A stretch of DNA of 64,000 nucleotides from Rhyacophila brunnea (taxonomy: Eukaryota > Arthropoda > Insecta > Trichoptera > Rhyacophilidae), in the NCBI GenBank assembly GCA_022495005.1, contig JAGYXB010001842.1:682001-746000 (forward strand). Direction: 5' to 3'. The notes beneath the pieces were generated by a model. That model did not search any database. It was not told the DNA's origin and saw only the letters and a program-made list of their open reading frames with translations. Shown piece after piece: positions 1 to 8,414 of the stretch. The first letter of the stretch is position 1. Each line of letters opens with the position of its first letter. Both the position numbers and the translations under genes were made by a program.

Positions 1-121
1 TTAGAATATTACAACATAATTTATTAGGTACCTACCTACCTACACTACTATTATCGATTAAATAAAAAATAAGACTAAATATTAAGAATGCTTTTATAAT
101 AAATAACATTTGAAAACTAAC

Positions 122-265
122 CTCAAGAACGTGGCCGGAATTATCAGCATACTCTTGTTTGATGCAGGTATTTGACTGTAGGTTATTTCCAAGTAAAGAC
201 ATATCGACAGAATGTTGCTCATCTGCATCAGGTTCGAAGTCAACTGCTTCGCGTTTTACGTCCAT
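122..265 (-). CDS. MDVK-type first coding exon of zinc-finger gene unit A0 (partial gene)
   Basis: A 48-codon open exon starts at an ATG at 265 and ends in GAG followed by a GTTAGT donor (phase 0). The product begins MDVKREAVDFEPDADEQ and contains CIKQEYAD. It is acidic and probably disordered, with two psi-K-x-E motifs (VKRE, IKQE) that fit the SUMO-acceptor consensus. The same exon recurs four more times in the window, always about 1.1 kb 5' of a MDIK-type exon, so this is the 5' end of a further unit whose remaining exons lie left of position 1. It differs from the other copies at several residues (LLGNNLQ, NSGHVLE). The family call rests on its position in the array; the exon has no recognisable domain of its own. 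Confidence 0.72.
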
Positions 266-574
266 TTCACCCAATGAAAGCATTCGTTCTTCAATATTGT
301 AGTGTCACACTAAAGTCTAAAGACGTGTTAACGAACTGTGAAGCACTGGCCGCCGTGATAATAGACCATAAACTAATAATTTAAGATACGGACGTCTTTT
401 TGTCTCAGTGTTGCCAGAAAATGATTAGTACAATAATAATACGGGGTTTCGGTCCGAATGATTGCGTAATATGGTACTTGTTAAAAACACTACTGCATTG
501 GATACTAAATCGATACCACAAACAACGATAAAGTTTCATCACTTTTATTGGTATCTAGTACGTTGTGAGTTATA

Positions 575-823
575 ATGGAACAAACAAATTTAAAAGATGT
601 AGGTATCATGGAATTAGTCAAAGAGGTATCTTATTTAATTCCCTCCATAGTGGATAATATATATTGTATCGTTAAGTATGTCCTACATAATTCTTTAAGT
701 AGGTATGTTTTGACTATTCCAAGGTTTACCTGTGTCCAACGATCAATTATTAATCACTTCTTAACTGACTGGTGTTATGCAGAGAAGGAAGCAGTCTACA
801 TCCAATTCAAACTGATTAAATGA
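575..823 (+). CDS. Possible divergent small ORF (MEQT...), doubtful
   Basis: The ORF begins MEQTNLKDVGIMELVKE, 310 bp head-to-head from the ATG of the MDVK exon. The first 17 codons end at GAG followed by GTATCT, which could be a splice donor. The same short sequence recurs upstream of the other MDVK exons. The start plus first codons are open only here and at about 13047; near 26730 the ATG is lost, and near 37938 and 53077 the third codon is TAA. This may be a decaying divergent gene, an upstream transcribed leader, or chance. No domain is recognised. Confidence 0.2.
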   Translation: MEQTNLKDVGIMELVKEVSYLIPSIVDNIYCIVKYVLHNSLSRYVLTIPRFTCVQRSIINHFLTDWCYAEKEAVYIQFKLIK

Positions 824-1185
824 GTTTTAATTGATTTAACTTTTGTGATATTCCATTTGAGTGGTTTCTTGCGGCCTGAGTTTTGCCTTTCGGTATTCTC
901 ATACCTAATCTATGCTTCAGACGTACCTATTAAATGTACACTGACGACGATGACGAAAAATGTTAGTAAAAACCTGTAAAATACATTAAATAGTTACCTA
1001 GGTACTAACTATTAATACATTCAGTAAGTAAGCGCATTAAAATATAATTAATCGTAAACAATGGAACTAGGTCATGTATTTTTATTAAAATTGGCTTATG
1101 AGAAATGTCAATAATTAGAGGTAGGTACCTACATACCTACTAAATAAACATTGTTATGGTATACCTAATCGGTAACTGTTGCATC
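824..1185. other. Unit spacer DNA
   Basis: No gene is seen. The sequence is shared with other units (for example the GTAACTGTTGCATC stretch, also near 27791 and 45111), so it is array backbone. It is interrupted at about 1185 by the LINE that follows. Confidence 0.5.
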
Positions 1186-2440
1186 GTATTCTCTACACGT
1201 GTGCTATTGAGCGTTTGATCACGTATGCGGCCAGCATATTACAGTATGAAGCTGCCGAACGGAAAAACATAGGTAGCAAAAAAACTCAATATGGTTCAGC
1301 GAGCACTAGCGATACGAATACGCAGAGCTTCCCGCACGGCTTCGCTAAATTCAACGCAAGCTCTAGTAGGACTTATGCCTCTAGATTTACGTTTAAAACA
1401 AATCGCTCTCACTTACAGAGCTAAAAAGGTCGAGGAGGGCCTCGCAGTTTTTCGGTCAGACGATTGGCTAGGTATACGAAAAACCGGTGGACTATAGAAG
1501 GCTGCCACACCCTGCTAGACTATTTTCTGAAGTGGTTTCTTATCCTGCAACGTTGGAAAGCAACAAATGCAATAGGTAACATGCCGATTTTCACGGATGG
1601 GAGCAAAATAGATGGCGATACTGGTTCTGGTGGTTTGTGGCATAGGTACATTAATGGCGGTGAGATAGTGGCTCGTAAGTACCGCCTTGCCAGCTATTGC
1701 ACGGTAATGCAGGCCGAACTCTATGCCATCCAACGCGCTCTGGAGTGGGCAGGCTCAGATCCAACCCAACGAAAGCTCACCGAAAACCATACTATTTGTA
1801 TTTATTCGGACTCCAAAAGCTCAATCCAAGCAATTGGAGATCCCTTGTCTACTAATCCGATTGTCTTTTCTATTCACAGCGAGTCCGGAATACTGAGACG
1901 GCGCCACCCTGAGGTGCACGTCAAGTGGATAAGGGGACACACCGGGATAGATGGAAATGAAAGAGCCGGCAAATTGACTCGGCATGGTGCCCCTGAATCC
2001 AAGACCGCGATAGCTTACGACAAATTTCCTATGAGCTATGCGAAAATTACTATTTCAGATATGGTGAAAAACGAATGGAACTCACGATCTCTAAACTCTT
2101 CGACAGGGGAGTTGACCTGAAAGTTTTTACCTGCAATTTCAGCAGCAAGAGACGTCTGGGTGCATAAGGGGCTGTGTTTTGAGATGACTCAGATTCTTGC
2201 GGGTCACGGAGACATGCGAGCATACCTGCATCGGTTTAAAATAACATCTGATGGAAAGTGTCCATGCGACGACGGAAGCGACCAGGACGTCCTACATTAA
2301 CTCCTAGATTGTCAAATCTTTAGCAAGGAGCGGCACAACCTGAACTTTTTATTACCTACAGATGGCAGATGCATACATTCGAGACCTTACGGTGAAAATG
2401 GCAAACGAGGCCGGAAATGGTGCACTTCATCGTTGATGGA
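1186..2440 (+). mobile_element. 3' part of a non-LTR retrotransposon with an RNase H domain (I/R1-like group), decayed
   Basis: A 218-codon ORF (1464-2120) carries an RNase H domain: TDGSK (Asp about residue 45), QAELYAIQRAL (Glu about 85), YSDSKSSIQAI (Asp about 116) and VKWIRGHTGIDGNERAG, where the last catalytic Asp expected in RAD is Gly (about 169). Upstream, in another frame, is the post-RT stretch LALRIRRA-like followed by LVGLMPLDLRLKQIALTYRA, so a frameshift separates the two. Downstream, in-frame stops are followed by a Cys/His tail region containing GHGDMRAYLHRFKI and CPCDDGSDQDVLH, typical of such elements. The 5' end is truncated at a site that other units carry uninterrupted. 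It is a dead copy. Clade assignment is tentative because only the tail is present. Confidence 0.75.
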
Positions 2441-3058
2441 ATTCTTAATTAAGTTAAGTTTATCGCATTTTTGGCAAGTATCCTTATTTGGCCGTTTGAA
2501 TGTTAAGTTCATGCCATGGAATATTTCTGCGTATAAACGAATATTGATGGGATTAGAGCTAATACTCTTCAAATATTGAGAATACATCACAGCTATTGTC
2601 AAATGTGGCAGTAAGTATTTTCTGATAGTCCCTTCTAAAGTAATGACTCTTATACTGATGGAATTGAGAGTATATGTGTCTTTGCTATTTGCCTATCTTT
2701 GATTTCAGAGATATTTTTCCTCTTGCATCTTCTTGAATAAGTCTACCGGAAGTAGTCGCACGTTTTTTTTCAAAACATATTCAAAAAAATTGTGACTTTC
2801 ACTTAATGCTTTTAGTGTACAACCTTTACAAATTGGTTTCCGTAACAGTTCAACAGTCAAGTAATATTGAACTGTTACTTGGCGAAAATGTTGTTTTCCT
2901 AGTTCGCTTTGTTTGATATGACTTTTTTTCGTATTCATAACTTCCATTGTAGGTACTTGTTGTGTTACTTTTGCTAGTATTTCGTCCAACTTTTTTATCA
3001 TTTCTAAAGGCTTTGTATCATCCCTTAAGTTAAATTTTTGGTGATTATTACTTCTCAA
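2387..3058 (-). pseudogene. Remnant of a transposase-like insect protein family (DTCxxCD family)
   Basis: Two minus-strand pieces lie in consecutive order. The first (3058-2705) contains QYYLTVELLRKPICKGC, TLKALSESHNFFEYVLKKN; the second (about 2690-2387) contains MYSQYLK, FHGMNLTFKRPNKDTCQKCD. I recognise this order (Cys-rich lead, VLKKN, YL-MY-YL, FN-NLxF-P-DTCxxCD) from a large family of unnamed insect proteins. A stop (CTGAAATC region near 2705) splits the pieces. A related copy at 41169-42728 sits inside terminal inverted repeats, which suggests that the family is the transposase of a DNA transposon. The family has no formal name that I can give with confidence. Confidence 0.55.
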
Positions 3059-3760
3059 TCGAGAACGAGGGTAACAGGTTAAAACATCGTTGTGATGTGT
3101 AATCGTGGAAGCACTATTTGAGCATGAAGGGCGGGGTTCTTCAATGTTGGTAAATTAGACTGTAATAATTCTTGAATATTAAAATCAGGATCTTTAATGC
3201 TATCAATTGAATCGTCAACATACTAGTTATTAGAGTATATGGTTGAACCTAGAAGCAAGATTATTTGTTTGGATGTTGTGTAGATACGTGTTTTTAGATT
3301 TAAATAAATTAAATTCGATAAATTTGGTATATTTTTTATTATTTCCAAATAATACACATACTTATTTATAAAAATCATAATTTATTAGAATATGACTATT
3401 TTACTTAGGTTCTGTTGTTATTTTTTTTCAAAATTTCTCAAAATATCTTAAAAAATACGTTAGATTCACCAAAATCAACACTGAGTAGGTATGACGTTTG
3501 AAGGTAAGTCAACTATGAGTAGTAAGGTAAGTCACACAAAATGTTGACTTATCTGACTACTCATGTGACTTAACTGTGTACACACCCCGTAAAATAAAAA
3601 ATGTTTTTACTGAAACTGCATCTCGCCAATGGTGAGACGTACGGCTTACCTGACTACACACAACGAAAGATTTTTTTTTTTTAGTATAGTGGCATTTATA
3701 TCTCATTTTTGCGGTTTTCTGACTTACCTGACTACACATCCCGACCCACGAATTGTAAGA
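3059..3760. repeat. A-specific sequence with a repeated TGACTTACCTGACTACACA motif
   Basis: This block separates the transposase remnant from array backbone and is missing from units B, C and D. A motif close to TGACTTACCTGACTACACA occurs near 3543, 3641 and 3719; on the minus strand it reads TGTGTAGTCAGGTAAGTCA. These may be subterminal repeats of the element whose transposase remnant lies alongside. No open gene is supported. Confidence 0.4.
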
Positions 3761-3871
3761 TTCAAAATTTATGGGTTTGCCCGTGTTTTCGTATAGGTAC
3801 AGCTAAACGGAAGAACTGATTTCGATGGCACCTGTGTTAGCCAAAGCTTCATTCCAAAATAGCATCTACCT

Positions 3872-3896
3872 AAGAGATTGGACGGTGCAATCTCTT
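3872..3896. other. Conserved short hairpin, unit A
   Basis: AAGAGATTG and CAATCTCTT form a perfect 9-bp stem around the 7-base loop GACGGTG. The same hairpin, without a change, is present in units B, C and D, on the 3' side of the zinc-finger stop and beyond the poly(A) signal. Function unknown. Confidence 0.5.
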
Positions 3897-4189
3897 TGGT
3901 ATTGACCCTTTTTGATAATAAGGTTTATCAGATATTGTAAAATATAACGTTTTAACTATTTTTTTGTTAGAAAAAAAAATATTTAGATCACCAAGGAAAT
4001 TGGACAACGCCATGTAGATGAAAAAACATCACAACTGAATCCACAGCCTTGGTGGCAATGGAGTCATGGGATTTTCCATCAGCAGGCGTTTGTTTATTTA
4101 ATTTTTGATACTCACTTCTAAACTTCTTTTTTCTTATAAGTATTTAAATTATTCGGTAAGTCGTTATAATATGCAAAAACAACAAGTAT

Positions 4190-4195
4190 TTTATT
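4190..4195 (-). terminator. Candidate poly(A) signal of zinc-finger gene A
   Basis: AATAAA on the minus strand, about 220 bp past the stop codon of the finger exon. The same hexamer in the same context is at 20094-20099 (B), 30965-30970 (C) and 47409-47414 (D). Confidence 0.4.
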
Positions 4196-4279
4196 TAAAT
4201 ATAGACAACAATATAAAGTCATCAGCAAAGGGACGATCTCTATATTAATACAATGCATTAATAAAGCTTTTCACGAAAA

Positions 4280-4416
4280 TGTTACATTTTATGTTTATTA
4301 AGACTTTGAAGTCGCAAGCACTAATAAGTTTTTTCAGTAGTATGTGTCATTTTATGTCTTTTAAAATGGGAAAGTCGCGAAGATCTATGTGGAAACACAT
4401 TGCACTTATAAGGTTT
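4280..4416 (-). pseudogene. Fossil zinc finger beyond the stop codon of gene A
   Basis: After the TAA that ends gene A the same frame reads KPYKCNVFPHRSSRLSHF then KRHKMTHTTEKTY and a second stop. It is a recognisable finger with its second zinc cysteine changed to Phe. TAA stands where GAA (linker TGEKP) would be. Unit B has the same TAA at the same finger, so this is probably the settled C-terminus of the ancestor rather than a fresh mutation. Confidence 0.7.
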
Positions 4417-5496
4417 TTAACCAGTATGCGTCATTTTATGTTTTTTAAGATTACCACGTTCCCTGCATCTATAGGAACACATATTGCATGTAAAAGGTTT
4501 TTCACCAGTATGTGTCTTTTTATGTCTTTTAAGACTACTAAGCTTCGTGCATGTATATGAGCACACATCACATTTGTAAGGTTTTTCACCAGAATGCGTC
4601 ATTTTATGTGTTTTAAGAGTATCAGGCCTCGAGCATCGATAAGAACACACATCGCATGTATAAGGTTTTTCACCAGAATGTGTAATTTCATGTTTTTTAA
4701 GATTACCACGTTCCCTGCATCTATAGGAACAAAAATTGCATGTATAAGGTTTTTCACCAGTATGCGTCATTTTATGTCCTTTGAGATTACTAAGCTGCGA
4801 GCATATATAAGAACACACATTGCATTTATACGGTTTTGCACCAGTATGTGTCATTTTATGTCTTTTAAGCCTACTAAGATTCGTGCATCTATATGAGCAT
4901 ATATCGCATTTATAAAGTTTTTCAACAGTATGTGTCATTTTATGTTTTTTAAGATTACCAAGATCCCTGCATCTATAGGAGCACACATTGCACATATAAG
5001 GTTTTTTAGCAGAATGTATCATTTTATGTCTTTTAAGACTACTAAGAGTCGTGCATCTAAATGAGCATACATTGCATTTATAAGGTTTTTCACCAGTATG
5101 CGTCATTTTATGTTTTTTAAGACTACTAAGAGTCGTGCATCTATATGAGCATACACCACATTTATAAGGTTTTACACCAGTATGTGTCATTTTATGTGTT
5201 TTAAGAGTACTAGACAATGAGTCCATGTGAATCAATTTGTGACTTTTTAGAGCACTCCCGCATCCCAAAACTGCGTTACAAACACTGCATATAAAATTAC
5301 ATGAGAAATGTATAACCCTTCTGAGAATTAGTCGTAGTTCCTTCCGAGTATTTAAGTTTAAGGTTTCTTTTTTTATATTCTGTCCATCAATCGTCACTTC
5401 TGAATACTTTAGAGTCCTATCTTGGATTGCATCAGTTGAGGATGGTTGACTCCTATTTGTACCGCGATGCCGTTTGTAAAATCCTTCAGTAGAAAC
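4417..5496 (-). CDS. Terminal exon of C2H2 zinc-finger protein, unit A (intact)
   Basis: The exon begins after a TTTTCCAG acceptor at 5497-5500 and is open in phase 0 for 359 codons to TAA at 4417-4419. A leader (VSTEGFYKRHRGT..., with NIKKE) is followed by a first finger of different type (FICSVCNAVLG...HKLIH), a half finger lacking its CxxC pair, and nine classical fingers of the form YKCxVCSYRC-x7-KKHKMTH with TGEKPY linkers, giving ten complete fingers. The usual Phe of the finger core is replaced by Cys (SYRC). With exons at 11113-11265 and 11381-11521 it gives a 457-residue protein, expected to be a nuclear, sequence-specific DNA-binding factor. Helix contact positions differ among fingers. 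No effector domain (KRAB, ZAD, BTB) is visible. Confidence 0.9.
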   Translation of the reverse strand, partial: VSTEGFYKRHRGTNRSQPSSTDAIQDRTLKYSEVTIDGQNIKKETLNLNTRKELRLILRRVIHFSCNFICSVCNAVLGCGSALKSHKLIHMDSLSSTLKTHKMTHTGVKPYKCGVCSYRCTTLSSLKKHKMTHTGEKPYKCNVCSFRCTTLSSLKRHKMIHSAKKPYMCNVCSYRCRDLGNLKKHKMTHTVEKLYKCDICSYRCTNLSRLKRHKMTHTGAKPYKCNVCSYICSQLSNLKGHKMTHTGEKPYTCNFCSYRCRERGNLKKHEITHSGEKPYTCDVCSYRCSRPDTLKTHKMTHSGEKPYKCDVCSYTCTKLSSLKRHKKTHTGEKPFTCNMCSYRCRERGNLKKHKMTHTG

Positions 5497-5650
5497 CTGG
5501 AAAAGTCATAATCGTTCTAAATATTATTATAATTTAAAATTATGTTTTTATTATTTTATTTGAGTTTTTTTATCGATGATTTTGTATCTTTAGACATAAT
5601 TAGGTAAATACCTGAGAGTGAGAATGACCTTAAAACTACATAAGCAATCA

Positions 5651-5927
5651 CCTCCTTTAGAATTATTTTGCGACTTTTTGAGCACTTCCGCATCCAAAAA
5701 CTGCGATACAAATGCTGAAAATCAAATTACGTGAAAAATGTATTATCCTTCTCAGAATAACACGACGTTCCTTCGGAGTATTTAGTTTTAAGACTTCTTT
5801 TCTAACATTTTGCACATCTATCGTCACGTTTGAATAATGCATCATTTGATCTTTTTTTTCCATTACGCGAGGATTGTTGACTCATAACCGTACCGTAATG
5901 CCTTGCAAAACATTCCTTCGTAGAAGT
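5651..5927 (-). pseudogene. Truncated duplicate of the 5' part of the finger exon, unit A
   Basis: Just upstream of the finger exon is a second copy of its leader: from a CTAG acceptor (5928-5929) through QNVRKEVLKLNTPKER and FSICIAVFGCGSAQKVAK to a stop. It ends where the first finger of the real exon should reach its histidines. An A-run (GGAAAAAAAAG) shifts the frame relative to the acceptor, so it is not usable as a normal exon. Unit D has the same fossil (49061-49312); B and C carry different sequence here. It was probably made by a partial tandem duplication before the units diverged. Confidence 0.65.
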
Positions 5928-6355
5928 CTAGAAAACCAAAATTTTCGAACTGAATTTTATAAATTCTCAATAATGTTTTATACTTTTAAATTTTTATTCC
6001 ATGTTGGTTATTATTTTTCAACATCTTCAGACAATATCAAGTAAAGAAGTGAGAGTATAACTAAAGATTAGATATTATAATATTACCTACTGAGGTATTA
6101 CTTACACATCAAATGAATAATGTTACCGAATGATCTAGTTTAGTAGGTAAAAAAATTGCACCTCCATATAACATGCAAAATCAAATGCATAAATAGACTC
6201 CGATCAAATTATCGTAAAATACTAAGTACCTAGTATACAAGTGGAAACATCGCATCTTGTTTCTACAATATACCGGACCATTACAATACTTTTTGTGGTG
6301 TTGATAATATGGGCGAGAATGATTTACTACGTGCCGTACAACTAACGTAACTGTC
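5928..6355. other. Intron DNA of unit A
   Basis: No gene is seen. The part around 6100-6240 (AATGTTACCGAATGATCTAG) is shared with B (22230) and C (33140), so it is array backbone. Confidence 0.5.
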
Positions 6356-6915
6356 AGGCATAAAGCCCATCAAGACGGACGAGCGGGCGAAGTCGGCGTA
6401 TGAAGCGTTCATAACCATAATCACACGTCTCTTGCCGCGCATTACCCTTCACCTATGTAATAAGCGGCCCAAGCGACACAAAATAATTATTATTACAGCG
6501 TCTCTTATAACAAAGCAATAAAAATATTATATTATTTCGGGGCTTGTAATTAATATTTACGACGACATTATTCAACCGGCGAAATATAGGACACGGAATA
6601 AAATTAAACAATGAGTTCTCTGTTATTAAATAATGACTTCTCGCCCGTCGAACGACGACGCTTGCCGAGCGTGATTTTGCTCGCTGTGTTCAATGAATGG
6701 ACTCCATTGTATTTTCTTTCATTCGTATCGCCGAGAAGCCAAAAAACGATGATTCATGCGGCGGGCGCTCATAATGCGTCGTCAAATCCAGTGGGCGATG
6801 GCGTATTTGATTACGATGTATTTTCGTTGATTGACGCGCCACTTGTGAAATTTTGCGCGAGAGCCACACTTGCTGCGTTAAGTGGGTTTTACGCCTCAAC
6901 CTATTGCAATTTAAA
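6356..6915. mobile_element. A-specific GC-richer insertion, unclassified
   Basis: Unit C reads straight through this point (33430-33480, ending in a GTTTCACTTGCGTGACTATTAG-like stretch), whereas A has about 560 bp of more GC-rich sequence with many CG dinucleotides. It contains a 108-codon plus-strand ORF (6611-6937, beginning MSSLLLNNDFSPVERRR) and overlapping minus-strand ORFs; none resembles a family I know. No inverted repeats or clean target duplication are visible. It may be a non-autonomous element or gene fragment. The composition is unlike that of its neighbours. Confidence 0.35.
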
Positions 6916-7689
6916 TTTAACCGTTTCACTGAAGTGACTATTAGTTAATTTCAGCACATTGGCCGGTATCCTATAGAGTTTGATTTTTTTCCAATAGCTA
7001 TATTTTATTACCGAAACGAAATAAACGGCGTCGTAATTTCACATGGGATGATGGTTTTACTTCTATACGAGGTAGTCAATGCTTTCATGTATTATTATCC
7101 TTTATTACAATGTGAAATAAAAACTTTAGTGAAACACGTATCGGCACACACATATAATAGAGGTATGGGAGTGGTTAATTTCAGAAAAATACCCATAATA
7201 ATTAATTATGGACATTTAAAAAATTGAAAGTGAGTTGTAACCGTCAGAGTATGCTAGAATCTATGCCCTGCGCAGTGTGTGACTCGTAGATGAACATCTT
7301 GACAGCAGTTATAGCTGCTTGGTAAGATGTTGTACTTAGTTAAAACAAGAAAGACATAAAGAAGAGTGTCTGGACATAGGGAATGCATCCGAGAAAGTAA
7401 AGGGGTCACGGTGGAATCAACGAAGAAAACCGATAGTCACCGCCTAAAATGTGAACTTTGCGAAATGCGTAGCAAGTAGCATAAGGCTGTCGCAACGTAA
7501 GCATCGTATGAAGGCGCGTCATACAAACAGTATGTGAAATGCAGTCCGCTGAGTGTAGTTAGTGAAACACACCCAGTGGAAACTTTTACTCTTGGTTTTA
7601 TCAACACGTAAAATTGGGATAGGTATCAATTATTATTAAATATCACTGTCAATAATTGATTTTTAAATAAGAAAATGTACCCCTATAAA
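6916..7689. other. Intron DNA of unit A shared with unit D
   Basis: No gene is seen. It matches D (49460-49580 and 50288-50720) and in part C (33480-33690). The stretch near 7255-7330 (CCTATGCCCTGCGCAGTGT) is a repeat common to A and D. Confidence 0.5.
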
Positions 7690-7935
7690 TTATTTCGACC
7701 ATGACCGATCCTAATAAGATCATAATATGTGCCTCCATCAAGTTTAGTGTACGTTTGTATTAACAGATTTTGTTTTTACGAGAAATCGATGTCAGTCACT
7801 TGCTCAACCTATTAGGTTCATACTGTGACTCATACACAAAATGAAAAACAATATTTGTGTGTACCTGACAGAACCAGGTTGGAACCTGGCAGCCACGACG
7901 TTATTGGCCGACGCTAAAGCCGCGCGGCCATCATT
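7690..7935 (-). mobile_element. tRNA-like SINE, copy 1
   Basis: On the minus strand a tRNA-like head with a degraded B box (AGGTTCCAACCTGG) is followed by a body containing TTTTGTGTATGAGTCACAGT, TTGAGCAAGTGACTGACATC and GGTCATGGTCGAAATAA. The same head and body occur on the plus strand at 54421-54661, so this is one SINE family. It is not a functional tRNA gene because the acceptor and anticodon arms do not form. Confidence 0.65.
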
Positions 7936-8414
7936 GTACATTATTGGTCGTTTCAGAATGAATGGTTGTATGAAAAGTAGTTATTCAACATTTTTAAGAC
8001 AGTTTTGACAGAATGTTATTAATATTTATATTCAAAATTAAATTAATACATTATAACCACTTTTCCCTCCTAAACTATAGGTATTTTTTCCGTAATGGAC
8101 ATTCCAATACTATTTTTCAGTGTTAGAGCATGCATCAAAACATGTTCTTAGTACATATGCATAGTTTATTAAAAAAAAAATGTGTTGACTGATTAGGTAG
8201 ATACTTATTTAAGTTCGTACCAATTCTGCTGCTAAGGTATTTTTTACTAAGCCAACTCTAATAATTACTGATCATTTAATACAATCTCATCGTTAGGAAG
8301 ATATTTTCGAGTCTTTTCCACGGCAGTAAACCATTAATATATTGTTTTATCGTCTGATATTTGCCAGAGTTATATTATTTATATTACAACTAATAATTAT
8401 ACATATTATGTAAG
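7936..8414. other. Intron DNA of unit A
   Basis: No gene is seen. The end of this stretch (ATACAATCT...GGAAGATATTTTCGAGTC, about 8280-8330) is shared with D near 50715, marking backbone on the 5' side of RTE copy 1. Confidence 0.45.

Noticed and set aside
1179..1424. 81-codon plus-strand ORF as a separate gene
   Set aside because: Its first part is post-RT sequence of the LINE and its second part is the wrong frame of LVGLMPLDLRLKQ; it belongs to the LINE remnant.
4417..4419. TAA as a recent nonsense mutation cutting gene A
   Set aside because: Unit B has the same stop at the same finger and the finger beyond is damaged in A, so it is more likely the old C-terminus.
4279..4896. Long plus-strand ORFs rich in HFMSFK repeats (also near 20187 and 31133)
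   Set aside because: They are the antisense of the zinc-finger repeats and share no independent coding features.
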